DNA from: Rhizobium sp. R711
GTDB lineage: Bacteria; Pseudomonadota; Alphaproteobacteria; Rhizobiales; Rhizobiaceae
Assembly (NCBI RefSeq): GCF_002211365.1
Contig: NZ_LOKZ01000001.1
Location: forward strand, 186,001 to 250,000
Direction of reading: 5' to 3'
Length of the DNA: 64,000 nucleotides
Positions 46,558 to 55,617 of this stretch are shown one piece after another (position 1 is the stretch's first letter; each line of letters opens with the position of its first letter). The notes beneath the pieces are model-generated. The model was given only the letters and a program-made list of their open reading frames with translations. It made no database searches and was not told where the DNA came from. The translations under genes and the position numbers were made by a program.

Positions 46558-47173
46558 ATGAAAGTCGACCAATTCACCACGTCGATGTTTACCGGAGGCT
46601 TCGCCCTGACCTCCGCCGCCTTTGCGCAAGACCCTCCCAAGAAGCCGAGCCTACCGCTGGAAAATACCATTGGCGTTGTCACCCCAACGGGGCCGGTACC
46701 GTCACTGGCAGTCCTCAATTCGGCTGCGCCAGAATCGAGAACGGAAAGCTCATTTTGACCGGCGTCTCGGCCGATTCGATTGTCTTTGCCGATCGGCCGG
46801 TGCGCGCCGCCGGGCATGTGACGACCGATCAGTTCATCATGCAATGGGACGACGGCAAGGACAACTTCGCCATCGATCCGCCGAACGCGACGGTCTCAGT
46901 GCTGGGTGGCGACGGATCCGACGTCAGTGACGCTGTCGTGACACTGAAGGCTCCGAAACTCGATGGCACGACGCTGACGTTCGACGTAACCATTCTGGAA
47001 GGAAGCCTGAGCGGTGCGGGGGGCCGGGCGTCGTCGCCGGCGCGGCGATTGGAGCGGCGGCAACCCGCCCCTACTACTACTACTACTACAACTACTACTA
47101 CTACAACTACTACTACAATTCCTACTACAACAACCGGCAATGCGGCTACCACCCCTTCCCGCCTTGCTATTGA
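46558..47173 (+). pseudogene. Frameshifted paralogue of the secreted protein at 24405
   Basis: The first frame (MKVDQFTTSMFTGGFALTSA, signal peptide, then VPSLAVLNS) is lost near 46728, where one base is missing. The second frame has ENGKLILTGVSADSIVFADR and TVSVLGGDGSDVSDAVVTLK, and is lost near 47018 within GGGGGG. The third gives GVVAGAAIGAA, a Tyr/Asn-rich run and CGYHPFPPCY with a stop at 47171-47173. The order equals the intact gene at 24405-25097, minus about 35-40 residues of the middle. Both shifts are single-base losses. Confidence 0.8.
47071..47133 (+). repeat. TAC trinucleotide microsatellite
   Basis: Near-perfect TAC repeat interrupted by AAC units. In the restored frame it encodes a run of Tyr with spaced Asn. 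It lies at the C-terminal end of the frameshifted secreted-protein gene. The intact paralogue at 24405 has only three Tyr at this place, so the run has expanded here. Confidence 0.85.
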
Positions 47174-47236
47174 TCCCCATCGGCGTCACGCCGGAAGGGC
47201 AGCGTGGCGCCTTCCACCACTACATGGAGCGATCAA

Positions 47237-49525
47237 GTGGCAGCATCTGTTCGGTTAGCAGCGGGAAAGCGATTGATCCTCCTCCTGTCGCTCTCGCTTC
47301 TGGCGCTGGCGGTCAACGGGAAGAGCCTTGCTAGCGCGGAGATCGCGACACCCGCTCTGGATCCCAGGCTTTCGATTCATGAGGGTTTTGTCGAGGAAAA
47401 GACCTGCGAGTCATGCCATGACGATGAGGCTTCAGCTTTTGCAAAATCCCACCATGCCAAGGCCATGGCGCTGGCGGACGACAAGACCGTGCGGGGCAAT
47501 TTCGAAAACACCCGATTTGAACACGACGGTGTTGTTGCGACCTTCTCGCGTCGCGAGGGCCGTTTTTTCGTCAAAACGGAAGGGTCGGATGGCAAGCAAG
47601 GCGAGTTCGAGGTCAAGTACACCTTCGCCTACGAACCGCTTCAGCAGTACCTGGCAGATATTGGAGGAGGACGGCTGCAGGCTCTCGACATCGCTTGGGA
47701 CACGGCCAAGCGCCAGTGGTTCTGGCTTGGAAATGGGACACCGGCCCAGTCCGGTTCGACCTATCATTGGACAGGTCCCTTCTATCGCTGGAACCGCACC
47801 TGCATCGACTGTCATTCAACCGATCCGCAAGCGAACTTTCAACCGTCGACGAACGAATACAAGTCGACCTATGTTGCCACCAGCATTGGCTGTCAGTCCT
47901 GTCACGGTCCGGGCGCCAAGCACGTCGCATGGGCACGGTCCGGTAACGCCTCCGCAGCCGACCAGCAAGACCTCGGCTTGCCTGATATAGATGCGAATGT
48001 CTGTTTCGCCTGCCATGCAAGACGGACCAGCCTTTTGGGTGGTTACGAAGCCGGGAAGCCTTTTCTCGACTACTTCTCACCGGCACTTTTGCGAGAGGAG
48101 CTCTATTATCCTGACGGCCAGATACTCGATGAGGTCTTCGAGTATGGCTCGTTTCTTCAGAGCAAAATGGCAAGGGCGGGAGTGACATGTCTCGATTGCC
48201 ATCGCCCGCACGATGCCGCCCTGAGGGCCGAGGGCAATGCGCTCTGCACGCAATGCCACTCGCAAACGAAACCTGAGCGCTTTGTCAAGCAGGACCCGAG
48301 TGGCCTGTTCGACACCCCTGGTCACACCCACCACCTTGTCGGCTCGACCGGTGCCCAATGCGCCAACTGCCACATGCCCGAGCGCACATACATGAAGGCG
48401 GATCCGAGACGCGACCACTCGTTCGTCATTCCCCGACCTGACCTATCGACGACATCAGGAACTCCAAACGCGTGTACGACCTGCCATACTGGAAAGGACA
48501 ATGCCTGGGCTGCAGAGACCATGGACAAGTGGTACGGAACCGACTGGCGCAAACGCGCGACGATCGCCCATGGGTTCACGGAGCCCGCCACCGATAACCA
48601 AAAGGCGGTCGAGGCGCTGCGCCAGCTCGTCAACGACCGTGACCAGTCCGGGATCGTCCGGGGCAGCGCCATCGCCAGAATGAGCCAGATGAGGGGAGCA
48701 GACGTTGCCGCCGACATTCAAGCCGCGTCTCTCGATACCGATCCACTCGTCCGGCTCGGCGCGGCACAAGCAGCAGCAAACATCCCCCCAGAGCGCAGGC
48801 TGAACGCGATCGGCGACCTGCTCAGTGATAAAACCCGCGCCGTGCGTGTCGCCGCCGCCACTGCCCTTGGGAGCACTCCTGCCGACCTCTTCGGCAATCG
48901 CCGAGCTAACTTTAAGACCGCGGTTGAAGACCTGCGCGCTTACGTCAAGACAAACGCGGACGTCGCCGAAGTGCAGAGCAACTATGGCTTCTTCCTGTTC
49001 GGCCAACAGCGCGTGGCAGATGCCGAAGCTGCCTTTAAACTTGCGATCTCGCTCGACCCGACACTTGAGGGCTCACACGTCAATCTCGCGGAATTCTACC
49101 GTGCCACCGGACAAAACGACAGATCGGAACAAACCTACGTCAAAGCGATATCGCTGTCGCCCAATAGGGCGGATCTGCGTTACGGACATGCTCTAGCCCT
49201 GGTCCGCAAGAAGGCACTGGGCGATGCGATTTCAGAGTTCGAGGAAGCGGTCCGACTGGACGCCGGAAACTCCCGCTACAAGATAACCCTTGCAGTCGCC
49301 CTGGATTCCGTCGGAAGGACGACAGAGGCACTGGACAGGCTCGACACCTGGGCCGCCGCAAGCGCAGACGCTGACATCACAAGCCTAGCGATGCAGTACA
49401 GTCTGAAGCTTGAGCGGCTGCCGGACGCGTTGAAATTTGCCGAACGAATGGCCCAATTGGCACCGCAGGACCAGAACATCTCGGATCTGCTCAAGCAGTT
49501 GCGCCGGGCAGTCAACCAAAAATAG
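47237..49525 (+). CDS. Octaheme c-type cytochrome with HEAT and TPR repeats
   Basis: The GTG at 47237, seven bases after GGAG, gives a signal peptide (LAAGKRLILLLSLSLLALAV). Eight CxxCH heme-binding motifs are seen at about residues 57 (CESCH), 189 (CIDCH), 219 (CQSCH), 256 (CFACH), 318 (CLDCH), 337 (CTQCH), 375 (CANCH) and 413 (CTTCH). Residues 440-545 form HEAT-like repeats (GIVRGSAIARMSQM), and 560-762 form tetratricopeptide repeats (AFKLAISLDPTLEGSHVNLA, AISLSPNRADLRYGHALALV). The protein is periplasmic and probably moves electrons within a complex held by its repeats. The partner is unknown. Confidence 0.92.
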   Translation: MAASVRLAAGKRLILLLSLSLLALAVNGKSLASAEIATPALDPRLSIHEGFVEEKTCESCHDDEASAFAKSHHAKAMALADDKTVRGNFENTRFEHDGVVATFSRREGRFFVKTEGSDGKQGEFEVKYTFAYEPLQQYLADIGGGRLQALDIAWDTAKRQWFWLGNGTPAQSGSTYHWTGPFYRWNRTCIDCHSTDPQANFQPSTNEYKSTYVATSIGCQSCHGPGAKHVAWARSGNASAADQQDLGLPDIDANVCFACHARRTSLLGGYEAGKPFLDYFSPALLREELYYPDGQILDEVFEYGSFLQSKMARAGVTCLDCHRPHDAALRAEGNALCTQCHSQTKPERFVKQDPSGLFDTPGHTHHLVGSTGAQCANCHMPERTYMKADPRRDHSFVIPRPDLSTTSGTPNACTTCHTGKDNAWAAETMDKWYGTDWRKRATIAHGFTEPATDNQKAVEALRQLVNDRDQSGIVRGSAIARMSQMRGADVAADIQAASLDTDPLVRLGAAQAAANIPPERRLNAIGDLLSDKTRAVRVAAATALGSTPADLFGNRRANFKTAVEDLRAYVKTNADVAEVQSNYGFFLFGQQRVADAEAAFKLAISLDPTLEGSHVNLAEFYRATGQNDRSEQTYVKAISLSPNRADLRYGHALALVRKKALGDAISEFEEAVRLDAGNSRYKITLAVALDSVGRTTEALDRLDTWAAASADADITSLAMQYSLKLERLPDALKFAERMAQLAPQDQNISDLLKQLRRAVNQK

Positions 49526-49613
49526 GCGTCCTGACTTGCCGAAATTCACTTGCTGTTGCACAGTCCCGACTCGAAGAGCAATGCTGGGTTCCAAACGAGA
49601 TCGGGGGATTCTC

Positions 49614-50402
49614 ATGAAAACCATTCAGTTGCATATGATTGTCTTGCTATCCGGCGTCTTTGCCGCATCGATCAGCAATGCCGCCGATCTCACTCCCCTC
49701 GTGCCGGACGCGAAGACCGTGGAGACCCGTAGCGGATGGGAATTCACGGTGGCGCCATACTTCTGGGCGGCGGGTATATCCGGGAATGTGCGGCAGTTCG
49801 GTCTTCCCGAAGTCGACATTGATGCCGATTTCGGCGACATCCTCGACAATCTCGACTTCGCCTTCATGGCTACAGGTGAGGCACGGTATGACCGCTACAG
49901 CATCGTCGGCGACGTGGTCTATGTGAAGCTCGGTACAGATGCGCACACGCCTCGCGGCATCTTGGCCAACAGCGTCGACGTGACCTCACAAAGCTTTGCA
50001 GGACTTTTGGGCGTGGGTTACGCCGTCCTCGAAGACCGGAACGGGCACCTCGACGTGTTCGGCGGCGTGAAGGTATGGTCGGTGAAGACTGACATCTCCT
50101 TCAACGGCGGGCTTCTTGGCGGTGTGGAGCGGGAAGACAGTGCCACTTGGGTCGACGCGGTGGTCGGTCTGCGCGGGAATTACTTCTTTACCCCTGAGAT
50201 CTATGTCACCGGATGGGGGCTAGTGGGCGGCGGCGGTGCCGACGTCGACTGGGACGTGGGCCTCGGTCTCGGTTACAAGTTCAACGACACCATATCGGCA
50301 GTAGCCGGATACCGAGCGCTCGGCGTCAACTACGAGAATGACGGGTTTGTCTTTGACGTCGTCCAGCAAGGACCGATCATAGGAGTATCCTTCCGCTTCT
50401 GA
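49614..50402 (+). CDS. Outer-membrane beta-barrel protein (copy 2)
   Basis: The start at 49614 (MKTIQLHMIVLLSGVFAAS) follows CGGGGG. A signal peptide ends at SNAAD. The rest aligns with copy 1 at 37232-38020 through its whole length; for instance GWEFTVAPYFWAAGISGNVR and LRGNYFFTPEIYVTGWGLVG. It ends in F (GVSFRF). Same family and likely a recent duplicate that now belongs to the sulfatase block. Confidence 0.87.
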   Translation: MKTIQLHMIVLLSGVFAASISNAADLTPLVPDAKTVETRSGWEFTVAPYFWAAGISGNVRQFGLPEVDIDADFGDILDNLDFAFMATGEARYDRYSIVGDVVYVKLGTDAHTPRGILANSVDVTSQSFAGLLGVGYAVLEDRNGHLDVFGGVKVWSVKTDISFNGGLLGGVEREDSATWVDAVVGLRGNYFFTPEIYVTGWGLVGGGGADVDWDVGLGLGYKFNDTISAVAGYRALGVNYENDGFVFDVVQQGPIIGVSFRF

Positions 50403-50445
50403 TCGTCAGACTGGGCGACTTGACGGACTTTGACGGTTCTCTCCG

Positions 50446-50772
50446 CTAGTCGCCATGCTCATGTTGTGACAGGTTGATGTCTCGCAGGAGTCGGATGAAC
50501 GACCCCGCCAGGAAGCAAAGCGCCGCCGTGAACAGCAAGGCAGCGCCCGGTTCGTGGCGATAGCCCAAGAATGCGATCACAAAACCGAACAGAAGCAGAA
50601 GTAATGCGCCGATGCCAGCCACTATTGCGAGGCGCAACGCACCGTTCAGCAGAACTTCGCGCCGCCTTAGTTGCGCGATTTCCCTTTTCAGCGACGCTCG
50701 GGAAACGTCGTTCTCGTCAATCTCGCGGAGTTTTCTGATGCGCTCCGTGACCCTGGAAATCCGATTGACCAA
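50446..50772 (-). CDS. DUF2721-like membrane protein, probably N-terminally truncated
   Basis: The 108-residue frame begins with a charged helix (RISRVTERIRKLREIDENDV) like the central region of DUF2721 proteins, then two membrane spans (LAIVAGIGALLLLLFGFVIA and AALLFTAALCFLAGSF). Typical members have an additional N-terminal span, which is missing here, and the only start is TTG at 50772 with no good ribosome-binding site. It may be truncated or start at an unusual codon. It is convergent with copy 2 of the outer-membrane protein. Confidence 0.5.
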   Translation of the reverse strand: MVNRISRVTERIRKLREIDENDVSRASLKREIAQLRRREVLLNGALRLAIVAGIGALLLLLFGFVIAFLGYRHEPGAALLFTAALCFLAGSFIRLLRDINLSQHEHGD

Positions 50773-50791
50773 GACTGCAGCCCCCCGGGGA

Positions 50792-50807
50792 CGGTCCTGT
50801 GGGACCG
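50792..50807 (-). terminator. Hairpin after the second sulfatase gene
   Basis: CGGTCC and GGACCG pair across a TGTG loop, 19 bases past the sulfatase stop on the minus strand. There is no T run. Confidence 0.5.
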
Positions 50808-50825
50808 CCCGCCATCGAGGATTGA

Positions 50826-52472
50826 TCAGTTGCCCGGACCTTTTGCTGCTGCTTCAGCCTCGGCCATGCGCTTCTGCATCTCTGCCTTCACGGCGTCGAG
50901 GTTGAAGCTTGCGCCGCGCTGCATCGGAGGAAAATCGAGGAAGGTCTGGAGTTCTTTTCCGACCAACTGCTGGACAAATACGAAACGCCAGAACTGGTAC
51001 TTGAACCAGTCGAAGTATTGCTGCCCTCCCTCTTTCGTTCCGTTGTTGGGCCAACCGGTCCGCTCGAATGGGTCGAGCCGCAGGTTGGTTATGAATGGCA
51101 CGTCGGGATGGGTCTTTTCGCCAATCCAGCCCTGAGGCTGATCGATGAAACGGAACTTGTAGTCGTCAATTCGGATTGCGCCGACCGTGCTTTCTCCGAG
51201 GTAGAATATCTCGTGGCGCGCAGACGGACCCTTTCCGGTGAGGGCCGCCGTCTGATCGTAGCCATCAAGATGGTTCTTGTAGGTCCGGTCTCCTATGGTC
51301 TTGCCCTGGAGCAGTTCGTTGGTGATGTTCGGATTACCAGCTGCGGCAACAAAGGTCGGCAACCAGTCCAGGCCGGAGATAATGCCGTTCTGCACCGTAT
51401 CGGCCGGCACATGACCAGGCCAGCGTATGATTGCAGGCACGCGGAAGCCACCTTCGAGCACAGTGCCCTTCGACTGGGCGAACGGCGTCTGACCACCATC
51501 GGGCCAGGTGAACACTTCAGTGCCGTTGTCAGTCGTGAAGAGGACGATGGTGTTGTCGTCCTCCCCCAGGTCCTTGATCTTTTTCATCACGAGTCCAATA
51601 TCGTCATCGAGCTGCGCCATGCCGGCTTCCTCTTCCGACCAGCCGTTTTCAGAGTTTCGCATTGCTTCATATTTGGGAGACAGGTGTGTGACGATATGCA
51701 TGCGCGTGGGGTTCAGCCAGACAAAGAAGGGTTTGTTGTCCTGCTTGGCCTTTTCCATGAAGCCCATGGCAAAGTCGCGGATCTCGTCATCGACCGTTTC
51801 CATGCGTTTGGGATAGAGTGGCCCGGCATCCTCGATCCTTTGCTTCCCGATTTTGCCCCAGCGTGGCATCTCGGTCGGATCATCCTTGTCGGTTGCCCAA
51901 CTGTGAACCATGTTGCGCGGCCCGACAACGTTCAACAGATCCTGCGGATAGTTGGGATGCGCCGGGTCCTCCATAGCGTCGAGATGATAGAGGTAGCCGA
52001 AGAACTCATCAAAGCCGTGAACGGTCGGAAGGAACTCGTTCTTGTCACCTAGATGGTTCTTACCGAACTGGCCAGTGGCGTAGCCCATTGACTTCAGGAC
52101 AGTTGCGATAGTCACCGCTTCGGCCGGCAGACCTATCGCCGCGCCAGCCTGCCCAACCGTGGTCATGCCGGTTCGTATCGGCAGTTGTCCCGTGATGAAG
52201 TTGGCACGACCGGCCGTACAGCTGGCCTCCGCATAGTAGTCGGTGAAGAGCATGCCTTCCTTAGCGACGTTATCCAGGTTGGGCGTGCGCCCGGCCATCA
52301 GACCGCGATGATAGGCACCAATGTTCCACATGCCGATATCATCGCCCATAATGACGAGGATGTTTGGCTGTGTTGTGGATTGCGCCTGAACCGGAGCCCA
52401 CGCCGCAGCGGCGAGCACCAACCCTCCCGCTATCGCGCTGCAGGCTTTTTTGATTTTCCCACGAAGTTTCAT
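50826..52472 (-). CDS. Secreted arylsulfatase, CTAGR type
   Basis: A 548-residue type I sulfatase starting at 52472 after GGGAGG. A signal peptide ends near VQAQS. The metal site is NILVIMGDDIGMWNIGAYH. The signature is C85-T-A-G-R with Ala instead of Pro, a permitted variant (CxAxR) for formylglycine formation. TTDNGTEVFTWPDGG and GTVLEGGFRVPAIIRWPGH follow. It differs strongly from the CTPGR enzyme at 43703 in the region around HLGDKNEFLPTVHGFDEFFG, which suggests a different substrate. It lies after the octaheme and barrel genes on the opposite strand. Confidence 0.93.
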   Translation of the reverse strand: MKLRGKIKKACSAIAGGLVLAAAAWAPVQAQSTTQPNILVIMGDDIGMWNIGAYHRGLMAGRTPNLDNVAKEGMLFTDYYAEASCTAGRANFITGQLPIRTGMTTVGQAGAAIGLPAEAVTIATVLKSMGYATGQFGKNHLGDKNEFLPTVHGFDEFFGYLYHLDAMEDPAHPNYPQDLLNVVGPRNMVHSWATDKDDPTEMPRWGKIGKQRIEDAGPLYPKRMETVDDEIRDFAMGFMEKAKQDNKPFFVWLNPTRMHIVTHLSPKYEAMRNSENGWSEEEAGMAQLDDDIGLVMKKIKDLGEDDNTIVLFTTDNGTEVFTWPDGGQTPFAQSKGTVLEGGFRVPAIIRWPGHVPADTVQNGIISGLDWLPTFVAAAGNPNITNELLQGKTIGDRTYKNHLDGYDQTAALTGKGPSARHEIFYLGESTVGAIRIDDYKFRFIDQPQGWIGEKTHPDVPFITNLRLDPFERTGWPNNGTKEGGQQYFDWFKYQFWRFVFVQQLVGKELQTFLDFPPMQRGASFNLDAVKAEMQKRMAEAEAAAKGPGN

Positions 52473-52997
52473 GCGGGCCTCCCTTGCCGCGTTGATGCAG
52501 GCATTCCGCTCGGGAACGTGCACCGCCAACCTATACCGTGCTGAAGGGGAAGTAAGTTGCCCTTAGGGGCAACTGAGGCACCGCTTCGCGCGCCACTGAT
52601 CCCGCCTTGTCCACCACCAGCTCGTATCGGGCAGCCGTTCGGAGCGTCGCGGTTCAGGCGGGTTCCGGCCCGGCAGGAACACCCATGGTGCCTGGAGTAC
52701 GTTCGTTGATCAGCCTTGCCGCAGAAGCGTGACACACCGGCACCTGACTGCCTTGCACAACACAGGCAAAGTCACGACGGGGCCCAACTTGCGAGAATAG
52801 CATCGGACCTGTTATCCGATCTGCCGGTTGTCTAAGCGCATCATCGAAGGCCAGAAATGGCGTCAACGATCCCCTGACCGATCCGGTCGGTCAGTGAACG
52901 GTTATAGGTGAGCACTCCTAGCGCGCGACGCGACAGCTGCGCGGACGGTTCATGCTCCGGGAACCCACCCACGGATATTTCGTTTCAACAATGACGG
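52473..52997. other. Gap between sulfatase and LPG-synthase-like genes
   Basis: The left part holds the sulfatase upstream region with a dyad at 52555-52574. No supported gene in the rest. Confidence 0.5.
52555..52574. promoter_or_regulatory. Dyad before second sulfatase gene
   Basis: AGTTGCCC (52555-52562) and GGGCAACT (52567-52574) are 8-bp arms around TTAG, 83 bases upstream of the start codon. The 4-base spacer is the same as in the 43502-43519 dyad before the first sulfatase. Confidence 0.5.
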
Positions 52998-53993
52998 ATG
53001 ATGACGAAATGGGGTCCCATGTCGGGCAAACGGGTTATCGTGAATGTAACGATGTTTCTAGGATTGCTCCTTGCCGCCTATCTCCTCCACGAGGTCTTCA
53101 GCCGGTACTCTCTGGACGAAATCACACGATCCATCGGCAGCATCCCCCTCGCCCGACTAGCCCTCGGCATCGGCTTTTGCGCCCTTTCCTACGTTTGCCT
53201 AACCTGCTTTGATCTGATGGCCCTGCGCTATGCTGGCAAGCCACTAAGCTATCCGAAGGCAGCGATAGCGTCATTTACGGCCCTATCGATCGGACATAAC
53301 CTGGGTGTCGCAGCTCTCAGCAGCGGCGCCGTTCGCTATCGATACTATTCCCGTTGGGGGTTGAATGCGGAGGAGGTCGCCAAGGTCATTCTGTTTTGCG
53401 GCGTGACCGTCGTGATCGGAATGTCAACTCTTTCCGGAATAATCCTTCTGGCCAATCCGCAGGATGCCAGCAACTTGCTACAGGTCGATGCCGGCGGTCT
53501 CTTCTGGCTTGGGCTTTGCTGTCTTTTCGGCCCGGGCGGCTACCTTATTCTTGCCGGTACCGTGCAAGCCCCGCTTCGCATGTGGAAATGGAGGGTTCAG
53601 TTGCCTCCCCTTAAGCTCGCGATTGGCCAGGTGGTGCTCGGAACACTTAATTTCATCTTTGTCGCGGCGTGCTTGCATCAGATGCTCGCGGCCAGCGCCG
53701 GTTCAAATTTTGTCCTGACCGCGACGGCTTATGTGCTTGCCAACATCGCCATCCTCGTCACTCACGTCCCCGGGGGCCTCGGCGTACTGGAAGCAACTGT
53801 TAGTCATGTGCTCCCAAATACCGCCTCTATCGGCGCGCTAGTCGCGTTTCGGTTGGTGTATTTTCTGCTCCCATTATTGATCGGCTTGCCGATCTTTGCA
53901 GTCAGCGAAGTGGTTCTGCGCAGGCGCGTCAGAGCGACCACCTCAGACAAAAGTGCTCAGGAACCGCGCCGGCCGCAGACGCAGTTTCTGTAA
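52998..53993 (+). CDS. LPG-synthase-like (UPF0104/YbhN) membrane protein
   Basis: A 331-residue protein with about eight hydrophobic spans. It matches the lysylphosphatidylglycerol synthase transmembrane family: LSIGHNLGVAALSSGAVRYR, ILVTHVPGGLGVLEATV and FRLVYFLLPLLIGLPI. The cytosolic aminoacyl-transfer domain of true LPG synthases is missing, so it is the membrane domain alone (flippase-like). The start at 52998 or ATG 53019 is not decided by a strong ribosome-binding site. A role in lipid handling is likely, not proven. Confidence 0.85.
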   Translation: MMTKWGPMSGKRVIVNVTMFLGLLLAAYLLHEVFSRYSLDEITRSIGSIPLARLALGIGFCALSYVCLTCFDLMALRYAGKPLSYPKAAIASFTALSIGHNLGVAALSSGAVRYRYYSRWGLNAEEVAKVILFCGVTVVIGMSTLSGIILLANPQDASNLLQVDAGGLFWLGLCCLFGPGGYLILAGTVQAPLRMWKWRVQLPPLKLAIGQVVLGTLNFIFVAACLHQMLAASAGSNFVLTATAYVLANIAILVTHVPGGLGVLEATVSHVLPNTASIGALVAFRLVYFLLPLLIGLPIFAVSEVVLRRRVRATTSDKSAQEPRRPQTQFL

Positions 53994-54831
53994 TGGCCAA
54001 CCTGCGGGGATTACCACCGCAAGCCACCCCTTCGCGAACGTCTCCTCGACGCGCCGCTCGACCTTTCGGCGAGCCCCTGGCGGAGCCGACCTTGGTACGG
54101 CCGCGGGTCATTACCTGGTGCTTGAGGGCGGCATTGTGGGCGGAGCATGATGGTTGAATGGGAGGAATGAACTGCCGTTTCGAGTACTATTATGCGCCGA
54201 TTCCCGGCAGCATCACCTATCGCGGCCACCGAATTTAAGGAGGTCGCCGATCGGCTCCTCGTTCCCCCATAAATTTGCGGATCAGACCCGAGGTCGAGTT
54301 GTCCAACCGGATCGAACCCTGCTTATCGCCCAGCGACATTATCGGCCATTGTGCGCGGCGACAATCAAGGTGAGACTCTCATCCTGATCGCCGCGCCATA
54401 GCCATTGTTGGCTTGGGACAGGAACTAAGGGCAAGAACCCCATAAAAGGCACGTTCACCTCTATCTTCTGCAGGCCTTCGACCTAGACGAGACCGGGTAT
54501 CAAGGTGAAGGCATTCAATGCACGCACGACCGACGCGAAGAGAAAACCGTTGAGGAGGCGGTCGACCTCGCCCGGCGTCTCGCAGGTTGTCTGGAAGCGC
54601 GTGGGGCGGCGCCCCGGAAGGCTCGATCCATCATATTAGAGACCGGCTGGAGCGGCGTTTTCGACTACCGTGAGCATTTCATCTGGATAAGAAAGCGCGT
54701 CCACGACAACACGTTGGAGCGCCCATTGGCGGCAAACGAGGTGTGCGGTAGAAGGCCGGTACCGTGGTGACGACATCGGGTCGCTCTGCTGACGCAAGAA
54801 TGGGTATCTATCCTTTCGTGAGACCTTGCGT
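53994..54831. other. Long degenerate gap
   Basis: No gene is supported. A stretch at 54691-54725 reads RVHDNTLERPLA and faintly recalls the C-terminal part of IS66 transposases (DNNxVER), but it is too short to call. The DNA looks like decayed mobile sequence. Confidence 0.4.
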
Positions 54832-55305
54832 TCACTCAACCGCCGAAAGTTTCAGCGACGCCACGCCAATCGCAACATTGACGCCCTCTTCACCTTCCAG
54901 CGACAGCGGCTGAAGTGAAAGGCTGTCCTGGCTTCCGCCGACCAGTATCTTCGCACCGCCGCCGAGACCCAGACTGGCATCTGCGTCTACTCCCCGGTAG
55001 GTACCCTGCAGACCGGTGAACGGCTGACCGTTGACGCTTGAGACTAGCCAGATCATCCGCCCCGCCTTGACGTCGCCAATAGCAAGGCCGAACTCGTCGA
55101 TCGAACCCTTGTAGGTCAGCGCCGGGCCGGGAAATGATGGCGACGGCGTAAACGTGCACGAGACAGTCTGCTTTGTTTCGATGATCATCCCGACACCTGA
55201 GGATATGTCACAGTCGAGCTTTCCGACTTCGAGCGGTGCCGTGCTCGCGGAAAATGGAATGAGAAACACAGTGATTGCCAGGCAAGCCATCCATTGTTTA
55301 GACAT
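54832..55305 (-). CDS. DUF992 secreted protein
   Basis: The start at 55305 (MSKQWMACLAITVFLIPF) follows AAGGAAAG. After the signal peptide, DUF992 features are visible: GKLDCDISSGVGMI, TVSCTFTPSPSFPGPALTYK, GSIDEFGLAIGDVKAGRMIW, GTYRGVDADASLGLGGGAKI and LVGGSQDSLSLQPL. The family is secreted and of unknown function. It lies downstream of a broken copy of the 26214 gene. Confidence 0.88.
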   Translation of the reverse strand: MSKQWMACLAITVFLIPFSASTAPLEVGKLDCDISSGVGMIIETKQTVSCTFTPSPSFPGPALTYKGSIDEFGLAIGDVKAGRMIWLVSSVNGQPFTGLQGTYRGVDADASLGLGGGAKILVGGSQDSLSLQPLSLEGEEGVNVAIGVASLKLSAVE

Positions 55306-55413
55306 TATCTTTCCTTTCCGTTTGAACCGTGGATGTCCACGAGAGTGAATGCCGTTTCCTAAATGTGCGAGCAGAGGCGGCACCGCGAAAGCCAGAACCG
55401 CCTCGGGTTTCGG

Positions 55414-55547
55414 CTGGTCTGAACGGCACGATGCTGCTCTGGCGAGGGCCTGCTCGATCTCGATCCGCATGCTTTTTATGAGCTCCTGGTACTCGGCGAC
55501 GTGCTCGCCCCCTCAGGATGCGGGCGGCGAGTTCCTCACTCGCCTCG
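55414..55547 (-). pseudogene. Truncated copy of the gene at 26214-26483
   Basis: Reading in reverse, the segment EYQELIKSMRIEIEQALARA equals the second half of the 26214 protein (EYQELINSMRIEIEQTLARA). The DNA stays close to it on both sides of an internal deletion of about 80 bases. No start is left. It shows a segmental duplication between the two ends of the cluster. Confidence 0.75.
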
Positions 55548-55617
55548 CTTCAATTTCGATCTCGTCGAGTGCTGAACACAAGCAACCTTGGCATTAATCA
55601 AGCAGCGCGTTTTCTGA

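Noticed and set aside
54691..54725. IS66-like fragment (RVHDNTLERPLA)
   Set aside because: Only twelve residues agree with the family pattern and nothing continues on either side.
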